A stretch of 64,000 bases of DNA, taken from NCBI RefSeq assembly GCF_025140835.1, contig NZ_CP081153.1:1674001-1738000 (forward strand). The letters run 5' to 3'. A program made the translations under genes and the position numbers. A model generated the notes under the pieces. It had not been told where the DNA came from. It worked only from the letters and a program-made list of their open reading frames with translations, and did not search any database. This DNA comes from Aliiroseovarius sp. M344 (GTDB lineage: Bacteria; Pseudomonadota; Alphaproteobacteria; Rhodobacterales; Rhodobacteraceae). Each line of letters starts with the position of its first letter. The stretch's first letter is position 1. This document shows positions 44,822 through 54,173 of the stretch, in pieces.

Positions 44822-46412
44822 GCCTTGGCACGACCAGAACAGAGGCGCCGCCTGTCTGGGCGGTTTGCTGTTTTGCGTGGTGGTTGGCACAGCGTCTGAT
44901 GCGCTGGCGCAGGGTGCCGGGCCAATGTCGGCCATCGACTGGCTGTCTGACAGCATCGCATTGCCGCCGCCATCGTCTGAAAGCGCGATCTTGCCGCCTG
45001 CGTTGGATGAACCGGCGACAAGCACTGGGGCATCGGTCGCCGAAGTCACAATGACACTGTTAGAGACGCCGGTTTTGGATGCGGTTGGCTTGCTGCCGCA
45101 TATCGTAACCGGGCTGCCACGCGATCTGTGGGGCATGTCGCGTCCGGATGATCTGGCGCGGCGCATGTCGGCGCTGGAGTTGGAGCTGCAACCCGCGATG
45201 CAAAACCTCCTGTTGCGCCTTATGCTGGCCGAACTTGACCCCCCGAAAGGGGCCAGCGCGGGTGAGGATCGTCTGTTTCTGGCGCGCGTTGACCGGTTGC
45301 TGTCCCTTGGCGCTTTGGATCAGGCCGAGGCGCTGTTGGCGCGCGCAGGTTCGGTTAACCCACGCGTGTTCCGCAGGGCGTTTGATACCGCGCTACTTCT
45401 GGGCAACGAAGACCAGCAATGCACGACTTTGCGCGCCACGCCGGACCTGAGCCCGACCTTCACAGCGCGCGTCTTTTGCTTAGCACGCAGTGGCGATTGG
45501 GATGCGGCGGTTTTGACATTAGAGACCGGTCGCGCGCTTGGATATATCAGCGATGAAGACGATGCCCTTCTGGCGCGTTTCCTTGACCCTGAATTGTTCG
45601 AAGACGAACCCGAGCTCCAGCGCCCCGATCACCCCTCGCCCCTGACATTTCGTATGTTCGAGGCCATCGGGCTTCATATCGACACCTCCTCCCTGCCTCT
45701 GGCCTTCGCGCAATCAGATTTGCGCGCCAATATCGGCTGGAAAGCACGGGCGCAGGCTGGCGAACGTCTGGCCCGCGTCGGTGCCGTCACCGAAAACCAG
45801 CTTTTGGGTCTCTACTCCGAACGCAAACCGGCGGCGTCGGGCGGCATCTGGGACCGGATGACGGCAGTAAACGCTGTTGAACGCGCGCTTGGCGCAGCAG
45901 ATGACGATCAGCTTGCTCGCGCAATAGAAGACCTGTGGCCCCATCTGGAAGAAAGCAGCCTTGAGGTCCCATTTGCGCAAATATTTGGGCCAGACATTGC
46001 CGCCCGCAATCTGCCCGGCGCTGCCGGCGACATCGCGTTGCGGTTGGGACTGCTGTCCAACCAGTATGAGGCTGTCGCAGCAACCGCCAACGTAAATTCC
46101 GGGGATCGTCTGGCCCCCATTTTGCTTGGTATCGCGCGCGGTCAGACTGAAGATGTGTTGCCCATCGACGACCGCACCCGTGCAGTTCTTGAAGGGTTCT
46201 CGGCCACCGAACTGCCCGTCCGGCTGCGCTCGCTTGTCGAACAGGACCGGCTGGGCGAAGCAATCCTGCGCGCCATCGCGCTTTTCACCAGCGGCAGCCT
46301 TGGCGATCTGGACGAACTGACAGATGCGATTGCCTTCTTCCGCCAGATCGGACTGGAGCAAGTGGCCCGTCAGGCCGCAATTGAGTTTCTGATCCTGGAG
46401 CGGCGGGGATGA
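44808..46412 (+). CDS. Exported alpha-helical repeat protein, hypothetical
   Basis: A 534-residue protein with an N-terminal signal peptide (CLGGLLFCVVVGTASDALAQ) and an otherwise alpha-helical, alanine/leucine-rich body with repeat-like units such as SLGALDQAEALLARAGSVNP and LARSGDWDAAVLTLETG, reminiscent of TPR solenoids. No catalytic motif is visible. It overlaps the 46-residue membrane protein at its start and xerD by four bases at its end, making a three-gene unit. A periplasmic scaffold role is possible; this is inference from composition and context. Confidence 0.7.
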   Translation: MVARKPWHDQNRGAACLGGLLFCVVVGTASDALAQGAGPMSAIDWLSDSIALPPPSSESAILPPALDEPATSTGASVAEVTMTLLETPVLDAVGLLPHIVTGLPRDLWGMSRPDDLARRMSALELELQPAMQNLLLRLMLAELDPPKGASAGEDRLFLARVDRLLSLGALDQAEALLARAGSVNPRVFRRAFDTALLLGNEDQQCTTLRATPDLSPTFTARVFCLARSGDWDAAVLTLETGRALGYISDEDDALLARFLDPELFEDEPELQRPDHPSPLTFRMFEAIGLHIDTSSLPLAFAQSDLRANIGWKARAQAGERLARVGAVTENQLLGLYSERKPAASGGIWDRMTAVNAVERALGAADDDQLARAIEDLWPHLEESSLEVPFAQIFGPDIAARNLPGAAGDIALRLGLLSNQYEAVAATANVNSGDRLAPILLGIARGQTEDVLPIDDRTRAVLEGFSATELPVRLRSLVEQDRLGEAILRAIALFTSGSLGDLDELTDAIAFFRQIGLEQVARQAAIEFLILERRG

Positions 46413-47347
46413 ACGCCGATCACGCCCGCTGGATATCGACCTTTTTGGAGGCACAAGCGGCCGAACTGGACGCATCAGAGAACACGTTGCTGGCCTATGG
46501 TCGTGACCTGAAAGGGTTTGCCGAATTTTCGGCGGACAAAGGCGTTACCTTTGCCGACATATCCCGCGCAGATATCGAAAGCTTCATGATCGATTGCGAA
46601 ACCATGGGATTGGCACAGTCGACCCGCGCCCGCCGATTGTCCGCGATCAAACAACTGTATCGGTTTGCCTATGAAGAAGGCTGGCGCACGGACAATCCCG
46701 CACTGAAGATCAAAGGGCCAGGCCGGTCAAAGTCATTGCCCAAAATCCTAAGCGAAGATCAGGTTGAAGCATTGCTGACAACATCGCGCAACCACGGCCG
46801 TAGTGACGCCGACAAGCTGCGCAACACGTGCCTGATGGAACTGCTTTACGCCACTGGGATGCGGGTCAGCGAGTTGGTCACGTTGCCGGTCGCAGCCGCG
46901 CGCGGTGATCCTCATATGCTGCTGGTGAAAGGCAAAGGCGGAAAGGAACGGATGGTGCCCCTGTCTGGCCCGGCCCGCGACGCTCTGGTGACCTGGCTTG
47001 CTGCCCGCGACGCTGACGAAGACGCCGCACGGGTGAACAAAGGCACCAAGCCGTCGCCCTTTTTGTTTCCATCTGTTGGACAAAGTGGCCATTTGACCCG
47101 GCACCGTTTCTACGGGCTGATCAAAGAGATTGCCGTGGCAGCTGGAGTGTCGCCCGCTGCAGTCACCCCCCACCGCCTACGCCATGCCTTCGCAACCCAT
47201 CTGCTGGCACATGGCGCTGATCTACGTTCGATCCAGACGCTTCTGGGCCACGCCGATATTTCGACCACCGAGATTTACACCCATGTGTTGGAAGAGCGCC
47301 TGAAAGACCTTGTGCTGACCCATCATCCACTGGCGGATCGCGACTAA
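46409..47347 (+). CDS. xerD: Tyrosine recombinase XerD
   Basis: Partner of XerC in resolving chromosome dimers at dif. The 312-residue protein has an N-terminal SAM-like core-binding domain (about 5-95) and the full set of catalytic residues: Arg152 (TGMRVSELV), Lys176 (VKGKGGKERMVPL), His255 and Arg258 (PHRLRHAFATHLL), His281 and nucleophile Tyr290 (LLGHADISTTEIYTHV). Its ATG overlaps the stop of the exported protein by four bases. No dif-like site is seen near it, as expected for a housekeeping recombinase rather than an integrase. Confidence 0.93.
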   Translation: MNADHARWISTFLEAQAAELDASENTLLAYGRDLKGFAEFSADKGVTFADISRADIESFMIDCETMGLAQSTRARRLSAIKQLYRFAYEEGWRTDNPALKIKGPGRSKSLPKILSEDQVEALLTTSRNHGRSDADKLRNTCLMELLYATGMRVSELVTLPVAAARGDPHMLLVKGKGGKERMVPLSGPARDALVTWLAARDADEDAARVNKGTKPSPFLFPSVGQSGHLTRHRFYGLIKEIAVAAGVSPAAVTPHRLRHAFATHLLAHGADLRSIQTLLGHADISTTEIYTHVLEERLKDLVLTHHPLADRD

Positions 47348-47517
47348 CGGCTATGCGTTATTGCGCTATACATTTCGTCTCAGGCAGGCTATTGCCCCCT
47401 ATCTTGATGCATCCCCACAGGCACCCAACGTAATAAGGCGTTTGGCCTGACGAATACCGACCCGCTGGGTCAGTGCATGGGTATGCCTGCCCGTCGAAAC
47501 AACAGAATTGATCGCCC

Positions 47518-49497
47518 GTGAAACAGCTTATCTCTGACGCGCTTGCCGAGCGCGGATATGAAACCTTGACCCAGGTGCAAACCGCCGTCTCCACACCCGA
47601 ACTTGAGGGTGCGGACCTTTTGGTGTCGGCCCAGACCGGATCCGGAAAGACGGTGGGGTTCGGCCTTGCCATCGCCCCCGTTTTGCTGGGCGACGACGAC
47701 CAGTTTGGCCCCGCCCAAAGCCCGCTTGGTCTGGTCATTGCCCCCACGCGCGAACTTGCCCTGCAGGTCAAACGAGAGCTGAACTGGCTGTTTGCAAAAA
47801 CCGGCGCTGTCCTGGCGTCCTGCGTGGGCGGCATGGACATGCGCGACGAACGGCGGGCTTTGGCGCGCGGTGCCCACATCGTTGTCGCCACCCCGGGCCG
47901 CCTGCGTGATCACGTCATGCGTGGCTCGATTGACTTGTCTGCGTTGCGCAGCGTGGTTCTGGACGAAGCGGACGAGATGCTGGATCTGGGCTTCCGTGAA
48001 GATCTGGAGTTCATTCTGGATGAAACGCCCGCAGACCGCCAAACGCTTCTGTTCTCGGCCACAGTCCCGAAAAGCATCGCTTCGCTTGCCGCGCGCTATC
48101 AGAAAAACGCCGAACGCGTGACCACAGTGGCTGAAAAAAGCCAGCACAGCGATATTGAATACCGCGCAATGTCGGTGGCCCCACGCGATGGCGAAAACGC
48201 GATCATCAACGTGCTTCGGTATTATGAAGCGCCAAATGCGCTGATCTTCTGCAACACACGCGCGATGGTCAGTCGGTTGGCAACACGTTTGTCGAACCGT
48301 GGCTTTTCGGTTGTATCGCTGTCCGGCGAGCTGACACAAAATGAACGCACCAACGCGTTACAATCCATGCGTGACGGACGCGCGCGGATCTGCGTGGCGA
48401 CAGATGTTGCCGCACGCGGGATCGACCTGCCGAAGCTGGACCTCGTGATCCATGCCGAGTTGCCGAACAACCACGAGACATTGCTGCACCGGTCTGGCCG
48501 GACGGGCCGTGCGGGGCGCAAAGGGGTCAGCACCCTGATTGTACCGCCATCGTCACGCAACAAGGCCGAACGTCTTTTGCGGTTCGCCAAGCTGACCGCT
48601 GTTTGGGCCCCCGCCCCCTCGGCGGAAGAGGTTCAGGCCGAAGATCAGAAACGCATTCTGGCCGACGAAGTCTGGACCCAAGAGCCCACCGCAAACGAAG
48701 CGGCAATGGCCAAAGAGCTGGTCGAGAAATTCACCCCCGCCCAGTTGGCAACAGCATACCTTCAGCTTTATCACACCGCACACACCGCCCCGGAAGAGCT
48801 GTCAGCGGCAAACGCCAAGCCCGAAAAGCGCGAACCTTTTGGCGCGAGTGTCTGGTTCACCTTGGCCAAAGGGCGCGATCAAGGCGCCGATCCGCGCCAC
48901 CTTCTGCCGATGCTGTGCAAAGCCGGCAACATCACACGCGCTGATATTGGCGCGATCCGGTTGCAGGACGACAAGTCGTTTTTTGAGGTGAAAGCCGCGA
49001 AAGTCGACGGCTTCCTGCAAGCCATCGGGTCCGGCATGTCGATCGAGAAATTCGCAGTCGAGCGGCTTGAGACAGCCCCCGATCTGGCCAACACCGGCAG
49101 ACCGGCACAACGTGGAAAACCCCGCAACAGCGACAGGCCGGACAAACGTCCCCGTCATGGCGACGATACACGTGACCGCAAACCCCATCGCAAGGGCACC
49201 GCCAAAAGCGCTTCACCCGGCGAGCGCAAGCCAAACCCAAAGCACAAATGGAAAGACGACACGGACAGCGATCGCCCGGTAAAAGCCTATTCCAAACAGA
49301 AGGACGACGACCGACAGCCGCGCAAGGGGCCAAAGCCTGCGGGCACCAAGCCGAAGAGCAAACGTGCGGACGACAGCGGACCAAAAGGACCGCCGCCCCC
49401 AAAGGGCAAACCATCGAGCAAGAAAAACCGGGCACGTGCCGCGGCCAAGGCCATTGCAAAAGCCAAGGGCGGCGATTCCGCGCCGAAACGCCGTTAG
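47518..49497 (+). CDS. DEAD-box RNA helicase with DbpA-type domain and basic tail
   Basis: ATP-dependent RNA helicase of 659 residues. Motifs in order: Q motif (YETLTQVQ), Walker A (AQTGSGKT, 39-45), PTRELA, TPGRLRDH, DEAD (148-151), SAT, and in the second domain CVATDVAARGIDLP and HRSGRTGRAGRKG. Residues about 440-515 look like a DbpA-type RNA-binding domain (VWFTLAKGRDQGADP, GAIRLQDDKSFFEVK). The last 140 residues are lysine/arginine/proline-rich and disordered. The start is GTG at 47518. Likely roles are ribosome assembly or cold adaptation. Confidence 0.93.
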   Translation: MKQLISDALAERGYETLTQVQTAVSTPELEGADLLVSAQTGSGKTVGFGLAIAPVLLGDDDQFGPAQSPLGLVIAPTRELALQVKRELNWLFAKTGAVLASCVGGMDMRDERRALARGAHIVVATPGRLRDHVMRGSIDLSALRSVVLDEADEMLDLGFREDLEFILDETPADRQTLLFSATVPKSIASLAARYQKNAERVTTVAEKSQHSDIEYRAMSVAPRDGENAIINVLRYYEAPNALIFCNTRAMVSRLATRLSNRGFSVVSLSGELTQNERTNALQSMRDGRARICVATDVAARGIDLPKLDLVIHAELPNNHETLLHRSGRTGRAGRKGVSTLIVPPSSRNKAERLLRFAKLTAVWAPAPSAEEVQAEDQKRILADEVWTQEPTANEAAMAKELVEKFTPAQLATAYLQLYHTAHTAPEELSAANAKPEKREPFGASVWFTLAKGRDQGADPRHLLPMLCKAGNITRADIGAIRLQDDKSFFEVKAAKVDGFLQAIGSGMSIEKFAVERLETAPDLANTGRPAQRGKPRNSDRPDKRPRHGDDTRDRKPHRKGTAKSASPGERKPNPKHKWKDDTDSDRPVKAYSKQKDDDRQPRKGPKPAGTKPKSKRADDSGPKGPPPPKGKPSSKKNRARAAAKAIAKAKGGDSAPKRR

Positions 49498-49600
49498 TGC
49501 AACATGGGCGAAGGCGCGCGGGTGGAAACGCTCTGCATTGCGCGCCTGACCACCTTGCGCGTAGTCTCGCAACAGACACCCCCGGAAGGAAAGAGCCCCG

Positions 49601-49963
49601 ATGAGCCTTCTTGCGACCATTCTGATCCTGCTGATCGCAGCCCTGCATGCCTATATCCTGTGGTTTGAGATGTTCGCGTGGGAAACGCGGGGTCCAAAGA
49701 TCTTCCGACAGTTTTCAGCGGACATGTTTCCCAAAACCAAAGTCATGGCGGCCAACCAGGGGCTTTATAACGGGTTTCTCGCGGCGGGCCTGCTATGGTC
49801 GCGCCTGATCAGCGATCCGATCTGGGCGCAGAATACCGCGCTGTTCTTTCTGGCCTGTGTGCTGATTGCCGGGGTCTATGGCGCGGCGACAGCCTCGAAA
49901 CGCATTTTGTACGTACAGGCCCTGCCCGCCGCGATTGCGATACTGGTTGTTCTTCTGAGCTGA
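49601..49963 (+). CDS. DUF1304-family membrane protein
   Basis: A 120-residue protein with four predicted helices. Family features are the first helix ILILLIAALHAYILWFEMF with the following WETRGPKIFRQF, the MAANQGLYNGFLAAGLLW segment, and a helix pair GVYGAATASKRILYVQALPA. DUF1304 proteins are integral membrane proteins of unknown function. The Shine-Dalgarno is GGAAAGAGCC. Its stop is directly adjacent to the stop of the convergent COQ10-like gene. Confidence 0.88.
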   Translation: MSLLATILILLIAALHAYILWFEMFAWETRGPKIFRQFSADMFPKTKVMAANQGLYNGFLAAGLLWSRLISDPIWAQNTALFFLACVLIAGVYGAATASKRILYVQALPAAIAILVVLLS

Positions 49964-50419
49964 TCAGGTTTGCAGGCCATAAAGCTGATCTGCGCGTTTT
50001 TCAAACGCGGCCACGATGCGATGCATCGCTTCGTTGAATACCAAACCAATCACGCCCTGCAAGATCGCGCTCTTAAATTCGAAATCGACAAAAAACTCGA
50101 CCTCGCACCCGCTGTCATGCGGATGAAAAATCCAATGTGACTTCAGATATTTAAAGGGTCCATCCAGATATTCCGTGTCGATCCGCCGAGACGCCTCGTC
50201 CAGCATCACACGGCTGGCGAAACGTTCGCGAAACACTTTGAAACTGATCACAAGGTCGGCGTCCATCAACTGCCGCCCATCTGGCTGCGGCGTCACCCGC
50301 CGCACGCGGGCTGCGGAATTCCAAGGCAAAAACTCGGGGTATCGGCTTACATCCGCCACCAGATCATACATCTGTTCTGCCGAATATGGCAGGACCCGTT
50401 TTTCCCCATGTGTCGGCAT
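49964..50419 (-). CDS. COQ10/RatA-like START-domain protein
   Basis: A 151-residue single-domain lipid-binding protein. It starts [20 protein letters not shown] and contains [32 protein letters not shown] and the C-terminal helix [20 protein letters not shown], which is the pattern of the polyketide-cyclase/COQ10 group. The mitochondrial relative binds ubiquinone and aids its function in respiration; E. coli RatA is described as affecting ribosome assembly. In alphaproteobacteria a ubiquinone role is more likely. The start at 50419 is preferred over an upstream frame to 50452. Confidence 0.88.
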   Translation of the reverse strand: MPTHGEKRVLPYSAEQMYDLVADVSRYPEFLPWNSAARVRRVTPQPDGRQLMDADLVISFKVFRERFASRVMLDEASRRIDTEYLDGPFKYLKSHWIFHPHDSGCEVEFFVDFEFKSAILQGVIGLVFNEAMHRIVAAFEKRADQLYGLQT

Positions 50420-50488
50420 GACGACGTTTTTCCTTCTCACTTGCCTGCACATGTCCTAGGAATACGACCGGAAATCAAGGGGGAAGAC

Positions 50489-51034
50489 ATGGCACAGCGT
50501 CCATATGTCATCGACACAATGATCACGGCCAAGCAGATCGCGGCCCGTGTTGAAGAGCTGTCACAGGAAATTCACGACGAGTTCAAAGGCACTGACAAGC
50601 TGGTGGTCGTCGGGCTGTTACGCGGATCGTTCGTGTTCATTGCCGATGTCGTGCGCGAGTTGGACCTGCCGGTCGAAGTCGATTTCCTTGAGGCTTCCTC
50701 TTACGGAGATTCCACTGAAAGCAGCCGGGAAGTTCGTATTCTCAAAGACTTACGTGGTGAAATTGGTGGGCGAGATGTGCTGGTTGTGGAAGATATTGTC
50801 GACACGGGCTTTACCCTGAAACACGTGGTTGGACTTTTGAAAGCCAAAAGTCCGCGCAAGTTGAAGACCATCGCCTTGCTCGACAAGCCGTCGCGTCGCG
50901 AGGTGGACATCCGCGCCGACTGGATCGGTTTCGAAATTCCGGACGAGTTTGTTGTGGGTTACGGCATTGATTTCGCACAGCGCGACCGCAACTTGCCCCA
51001 TATTGGCAAAGTGCGTTTTTTGGACGAGGCATAA
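50489..51034 (+). CDS. hpt: Hypoxanthine phosphoribosyltransferase
   Basis: Salvages hypoxanthine or guanine to IMP or GMP using PRPP. The 181-residue protein has the hallmark PRPP loop [35 protein letters not shown] and the base-contacting [17 protein letters not shown]. The ribosome site AAGGGGGAAG is strong. A 57-residue membrane protein gene starts four bases after the stop, in the same transcript. Confidence 0.96.
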   Translation: MAQRPYVIDTMITAKQIAARVEELSQEIHDEFKGTDKLVVVGLLRGSFVFIADVVRELDLPVEVDFLEASSYGDSTESSREVRILKDLRGEIGGRDVLVVEDIVDTGFTLKHVVGLLKAKSPRKLKTIALLDKPSRREVDIRADWIGFEIPDEFVVGYGIDFAQRDRNLPHIGKVRFLDEA

Positions 51035-51037
51035 GCG

Positions 51038-51211
51038 ATGGACCAAAGATGGCTCTTCCGCGCGGCAAAATGGGCGCGTAACCCGCCCTCAGCCAAACGG
51101 GTGAAACTGGTATTTGCGGTGGTCGCGATCTGCCTGGTGCTGGTGGCGATCGAAAAACTGTTCGGCATGCCGGAATGGATGCAGATCGAACGCCTACGCT
51201 TCAGACCTTAA
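51038..51211 (+). CDS. Small membrane protein downstream of hpt
   Basis: A 57-residue frame: basic N terminus (MDQRWLFRAAKWARNPPSAK), one hydrophobic helix (VKLVFAVVAICLVLVAIEKL) and a polar end with PEWMQIERLRFRP. By the positive-inside rule the N terminus would be cytoplasmic. It begins three bases after the hpt stop and ends 11 bases before the convergent lipA stop, so it fills the gap exactly as a real gene would. Function unknown. Confidence 0.75.
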   Translation: MDQRWLFRAAKWARNPPSAKRVKLVFAVVAICLVLVAIEKLFGMPEWMQIERLRFRP

Positions 51212-51222
51212 CCCTTTTCTGA

Positions 51223-52173
51223 TCAAACCCTTGCAAGCTGTTCTTCACGTGCCGTCCTTAGCCGGGCGAAATCATCGCCAGCGTGATAGGACGACCGCGT
51301 CAACGGGGTTGATGACACCATCAGGAACCCTTTGCCGTAAGCTGCGGTTTCATAATCCTTGAACTCATCGGGGTGCACGAACCGTTCCACCGCATGGTGT
51401 TTCGGCGTGGGCTGCAAGTATTGGCCGATGGTCAGAAAGTCGATGTCGGCGGCACGCATGTCATCCATGACCTGCAAAACGCCCTGACGATCTTCGCCCA
51501 ACCCGACCATGATGCCCGATTTGGTGAACATCGACGGGTCCATCTCTTTCACCCGCTGTAACAGACGCAGCGAATGGAAATACCGCGCACCCGGACGCAC
51601 CTGAGGATACAGGCCGGGGACAGTTTCAAGGTTGTGATTGAACACGTCAGGACGCGCCTCAACCACCGTTTCAAGAACGCTTGCATCGCATTTCAGGAAA
51701 TCCGGCGTCAGGATTTCAATGGTTGTATCGGGCGCTTGATGGCGAATGGCGCGAATGGTCTGGGCAAAATGATCCGCCCCACCGTCCTTCAGGTCGTCCC
51801 GGTCGACAGAGGTGATCACGACATGGTTCAGGCCCAGCTTTTTGACCGCATGGGCGACGCGACCCGGTTCGAACGCATCCAGATCGTCCGGACGACCTGT
51901 GGCAACGTTACAAAAGGTGCAGCCGCGCGTACAAATCTCGCCCATGATCATCATGGTGGCGTGGCCCTGGCTCCAGCATTCGCCGGCATTGGGGCACGCG
52001 GCCTCTTCGCACACGGTTGAAAGGTTGTGCTCGCGCATGATCCTGTGCGTTTCGGCATAGCCCTTCCCGCCGGGCGCTTTCACACGGATCCAGCTGGGTT
52101 TCTTCGGCTGGGCATTGTCCGGGCGATGCGCCTTTTCAGGATGGCGGCTTTCCGGGATTTTCAGATCACGCAT
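51223..52173 (-). CDS. lipA: Lipoyl synthase
   Basis: Radical-SAM enzyme that inserts two sulfurs into octanoyl chains on lipoyl domains. The 316-residue protein has the auxiliary cluster cysteines Cys55, Cys60, Cys66 ([12 protein letters not shown]) and the radical-SAM cysteines Cys81, Cys85, Cys88 ([10 protein letters not shown]), then [15 protein letters not shown] and the C-terminal [13 protein letters not shown] with the conserved R-S-S-Y. The start is set by an ideal GGAGGAATTGCC; an in-frame extension to 52230 covers this site. Confidence 0.97.
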   Translation of the reverse strand: MRDLKIPESRHPEKAHRPDNAQPKKPSWIRVKAPGGKGYAETHRIMREHNLSTVCEEAACPNAGECWSQGHATMMIMGEICTRGCTFCNVATGRPDDLDAFEPGRVAHAVKKLGLNHVVITSVDRDDLKDGGADHFAQTIRAIRHQAPDTTIEILTPDFLKCDASVLETVVEARPDVFNHNLETVPGLYPQVRPGARYFHSLRLLQRVKEMDPSMFTKSGIMVGLGEDRQGVLQVMDDMRAADIDFLTIGQYLQPTPKHHAVERFVHPDEFKDYETAAYGKGFLMVSSTPLTRSSYHAGDDFARLRTAREEQLARV

Positions 52174-52414
52174 GGCAATTCCTCCGCGCCAAAATCGGTT
52201 CACCGACATATAGCGACATCCAGAAAGCAAGTCACCTTGAAAGCCGAAAGGCTGTTATGAGCCTGACGCATAGGTTGACGTTAGGGTAGCGGCGTGATGC
52301 GCCGAATTGCTGCAACTGCAAAAACGCCGTTGAGGCCAAATTGGAATCGTTCTAACACGGTGGCCGATCTGGCCGCACGATTCCCCGTGCGACTGAAAAC
52401 AAAGGATTTTTTTC

Positions 52415-52960
52415 ATGCAAACAGGCGTGCGCATTCCCAAAATCACCTTCCACACCCGTGTCCGTGACGACAGCATCGAAGGCCCCAACCCGTTCCGTTG
52501 GCAGGACATGACATCCGACGATTATTTCAAAGGCAAGCGTGTGGTTTTGTTCTCGCTTCCGGGCGCGTTTACCCCGACCTGCTCGACCTATCAACTGCCC
52601 GGGTTTGAGAACGGTGCCGCCGAGTTCCGCGCAGAAGGCATCGACGAGATTTACTGCATGTCGGTCAATGACAGCTTCGTCATGAACGCATGGGCTCGCA
52701 ACCAAGAGCTGGAAAACGTCAAAGTGATCCCCGATGGATCGGGCGCGTTCACCCGCCTGATGGGTATGCTGGTCGACAAAGACAACCTAGGCTTCGGTGC
52801 ACGCAGCTGGCGTTATGCCGCTGTCATCAATGATGGCGTCGTTGAAGCGTGGTTCGAAGAGCCGGGCCGTGAAGACAACCACGGCGAAGACCCGTACGGC
52901 GAAAGCGCGCCCGAGACCGTTATGGCGTGGCTGAAAGAAGCGGCTGAAAAAGTCGCTTAA
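52415..52960 (+). CDS. Peroxiredoxin of the Prx5/AhpE-like glutaredoxin-dependent group
   Basis: Reduces peroxides through Cys56 in SLPGAFTPTCSTYQLPGFE. The 181-residue protein has the group features SVNDSFVMNAWAR, GARSWRYAAVINDGVVE and the C-terminal ESAPETVMAWLKEA. It has one obvious active-site Cys and one further Cys (IYCMSV), so it likely depends on glutaredoxin or thioredoxin. A clear terminator follows, so it is monocistronic. No OxyR-type site was recognised in the 240 bases upstream. Confidence 0.93.
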   Translation: MQTGVRIPKITFHTRVRDDSIEGPNPFRWQDMTSDDYFKGKRVVLFSLPGAFTPTCSTYQLPGFENGAAEFRAEGIDEIYCMSVNDSFVMNAWARNQELENVKVIPDGSGAFTRLMGMLVDKDNLGFGARSWRYAAVINDGVVEAWFEEPGREDNHGEDPYGESAPETVMAWLKEAAEKVA

Positions 52961-52981
52961 GACATTTCCACGCAACCAATA

Positions 52982-53013
52982 GAAAGGGCCGCTGGTTTTA
53001 GCGGCCTTTTTTT
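52982..53013 (+). terminator. Terminator of the peroxiredoxin gene
   Basis: GGCCGCT and AGCGGCC pair around GGTTTT and are followed by seven T residues. This is one of the clearest rho-independent terminators in the window. Confidence 0.92.
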
Positions 53014-53076
53014 CTGATCATATCAACGCTGTCCGTAATTTATGCCTCACACGCCCCAGAGAAGGCGTCGCAAACT

Positions 53077-53532
53077 TCAGATCTCCCGTGCGATCTGGTC
53101 ATAGCCGAATTCTACGGTCTCAATAACAAGCTCATTTTTCATGGCGTCGAATGCGCCAAGATTCCATTTGATTGGAAATGCTCTCTTGGCCAACCAGCGT
53201 GCAACGAGGGTGCCTTCTGCATCCAGAAGACTGATGGTCAAGTCCTTGGCCTCGATCTGCAGGGCGAGGTTTCCTTCGATACTGGACCGACACCAATTGA
53301 CCATAGCGCCGTTTTTGCCAGTCTGCGCGCGCTTAAACTTCAGATTCGGTTTTATTGCTTGTTTTGGCAGATGGTGGACAAACCGGTTTTCACCGCCTCC
53401 AGGTTGCGATTCCGCCATTTGTCCGCTGTCCAATCCGGACACTTCTTGAAATGCCAATTCGGCAAACTTCGCATCCTCGCTCGCAAACGACACCAAGAAG
53501 CTAAATGCGGTGGGGTTGGGTAAGTCTGCCAT
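53077..53532 (-). CDS. T4 gp19-like phage-tail/contractile-injection tube protein, orphan
   Basis: A 151-residue protein resembling the inner tube subunits of contractile phage tails and extracellular injection systems. Features are the N-terminal NPTAFSFLVSF, FQEVSGLDSGQMAE, then INRFVHHLPK-like ENRFVHHLPK, KPNLKFKRAQTG, LLDAEGTLVARWLAKRAFPI and WNLGAFDAMKNELVIETVEF with the terminal YDQIAREI. In tubes this protein forms hexamer rings. No sheath, baseplate, spike, ATPase or toxin gene lies in the window, so it stands alone between the peroxiredoxin and a carbonic-anhydrase-like gene. The start follows homology (MADLPNPTAF); a frame to 53580 extends further. Confidence 0.8.
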   Translation of the reverse strand: MADLPNPTAFSFLVSFASEDAKFAELAFQEVSGLDSGQMAESQPGGGENRFVHHLPKQAIKPNLKFKRAQTGKNGAMVNWCRSSIEGNLALQIEAKDLTISLLDAEGTLVARWLAKRAFPIKWNLGAFDAMKNELVIETVEFGYDQIAREI

Positions 53533-53648
53533 GGGTATTGAGTTCCCTCGTCGTTCTCTGAGACCCAAAACCGACCTCACTAATGAGGACCCGGCCCGAA
53601 AACTGGGTTTGATTATGGGATGCCGCGACGAGGTTGCAAGTATCGTTG

Positions 53649-54173
53649 CTAACCCGCAGTCACCTTCAACCCGGTCAAAAACCGCGCCGCATTCTGCTGA
53701 TAATGCACGGCAGATGCATAAAGCCCCTTGATCGTCGCTGCGTCCAGCTCCCGCACCACTTTGCCCGGCGCGCCCAGCACCATCGAGCCGTCGGGGATCA
53801 CCTTGCCTTCCGTCACCAGCGCCCCCGCCCCGATCAGGCAGTTCTTCCCGATCTTGGCACCGTTTAAGACGGTCGCCCCCATACCTATCAGACTGCCATC
53901 GCCCACAGTACAGCCATGCAGCATGGCCTTGTGGCCAACTGTTACGTTTTCGCCAATCGTCAGCGGAAAGCCCAGATCAGTGTGAAGCACGCTGTTCTCC
54001 TGAACATTCGTACCCGCTCTTATATCGATCAGCTCGTTGTCACCGCGGATCGTACAGCCAAACCAGACCGACGCCTTCGCCCCAATCCGCACGCGTCCTA
54101 TGACATTCGCATCTGGTGCAACAAACACATCATCGCCAATGTCAGGGCTTACCCCGTCCAACTCATAGATCAT
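53649..54173 (-). CDS. Gamma-carbonic-anhydrase-family hexapeptide protein
   Basis: A 174-residue left-handed beta-helix trimer-forming protein. It has the start [19 protein letters not shown], the hexapeptide repeats, and the metal-ligand segments [20 protein letters not shown] and [10 protein letters not shown] that give the three conserved histidines. Members include YrdA-type proteins and true gamma carbonic anhydrases; which one this is cannot be told. Its start overlaps the gmk stop by four bases (54170-54173). Confidence 0.9.
   Translation of the reverse strand: MIYELDGVSPDIGDDVFVAPDANVIGRVRIGAKASVWFGCTIRGDNELIDIRAGTNVQENSVLHTDLGFPLTIGENVTVGHKAMLHGCTVGDGSLIGMGATVLNGAKIGKNCLIGAGALVTEGKVIPDGSMVLGAPGKVVRELDAATIKGLYASAVHYQQNAARFLTGLKVTAG

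Noticed and set aside
47348..47517. dif site near xerD
   Set aside because: The 170-base spacer after xerD was read for the two 11-base arms of dif; nothing matches.
53077..53532. Prophage or gene-transfer-agent remnant at the tube gene
   Set aside because: No integrase, terminase, portal, capsid or other tail gene is near, and flanking genes are typical core genes.
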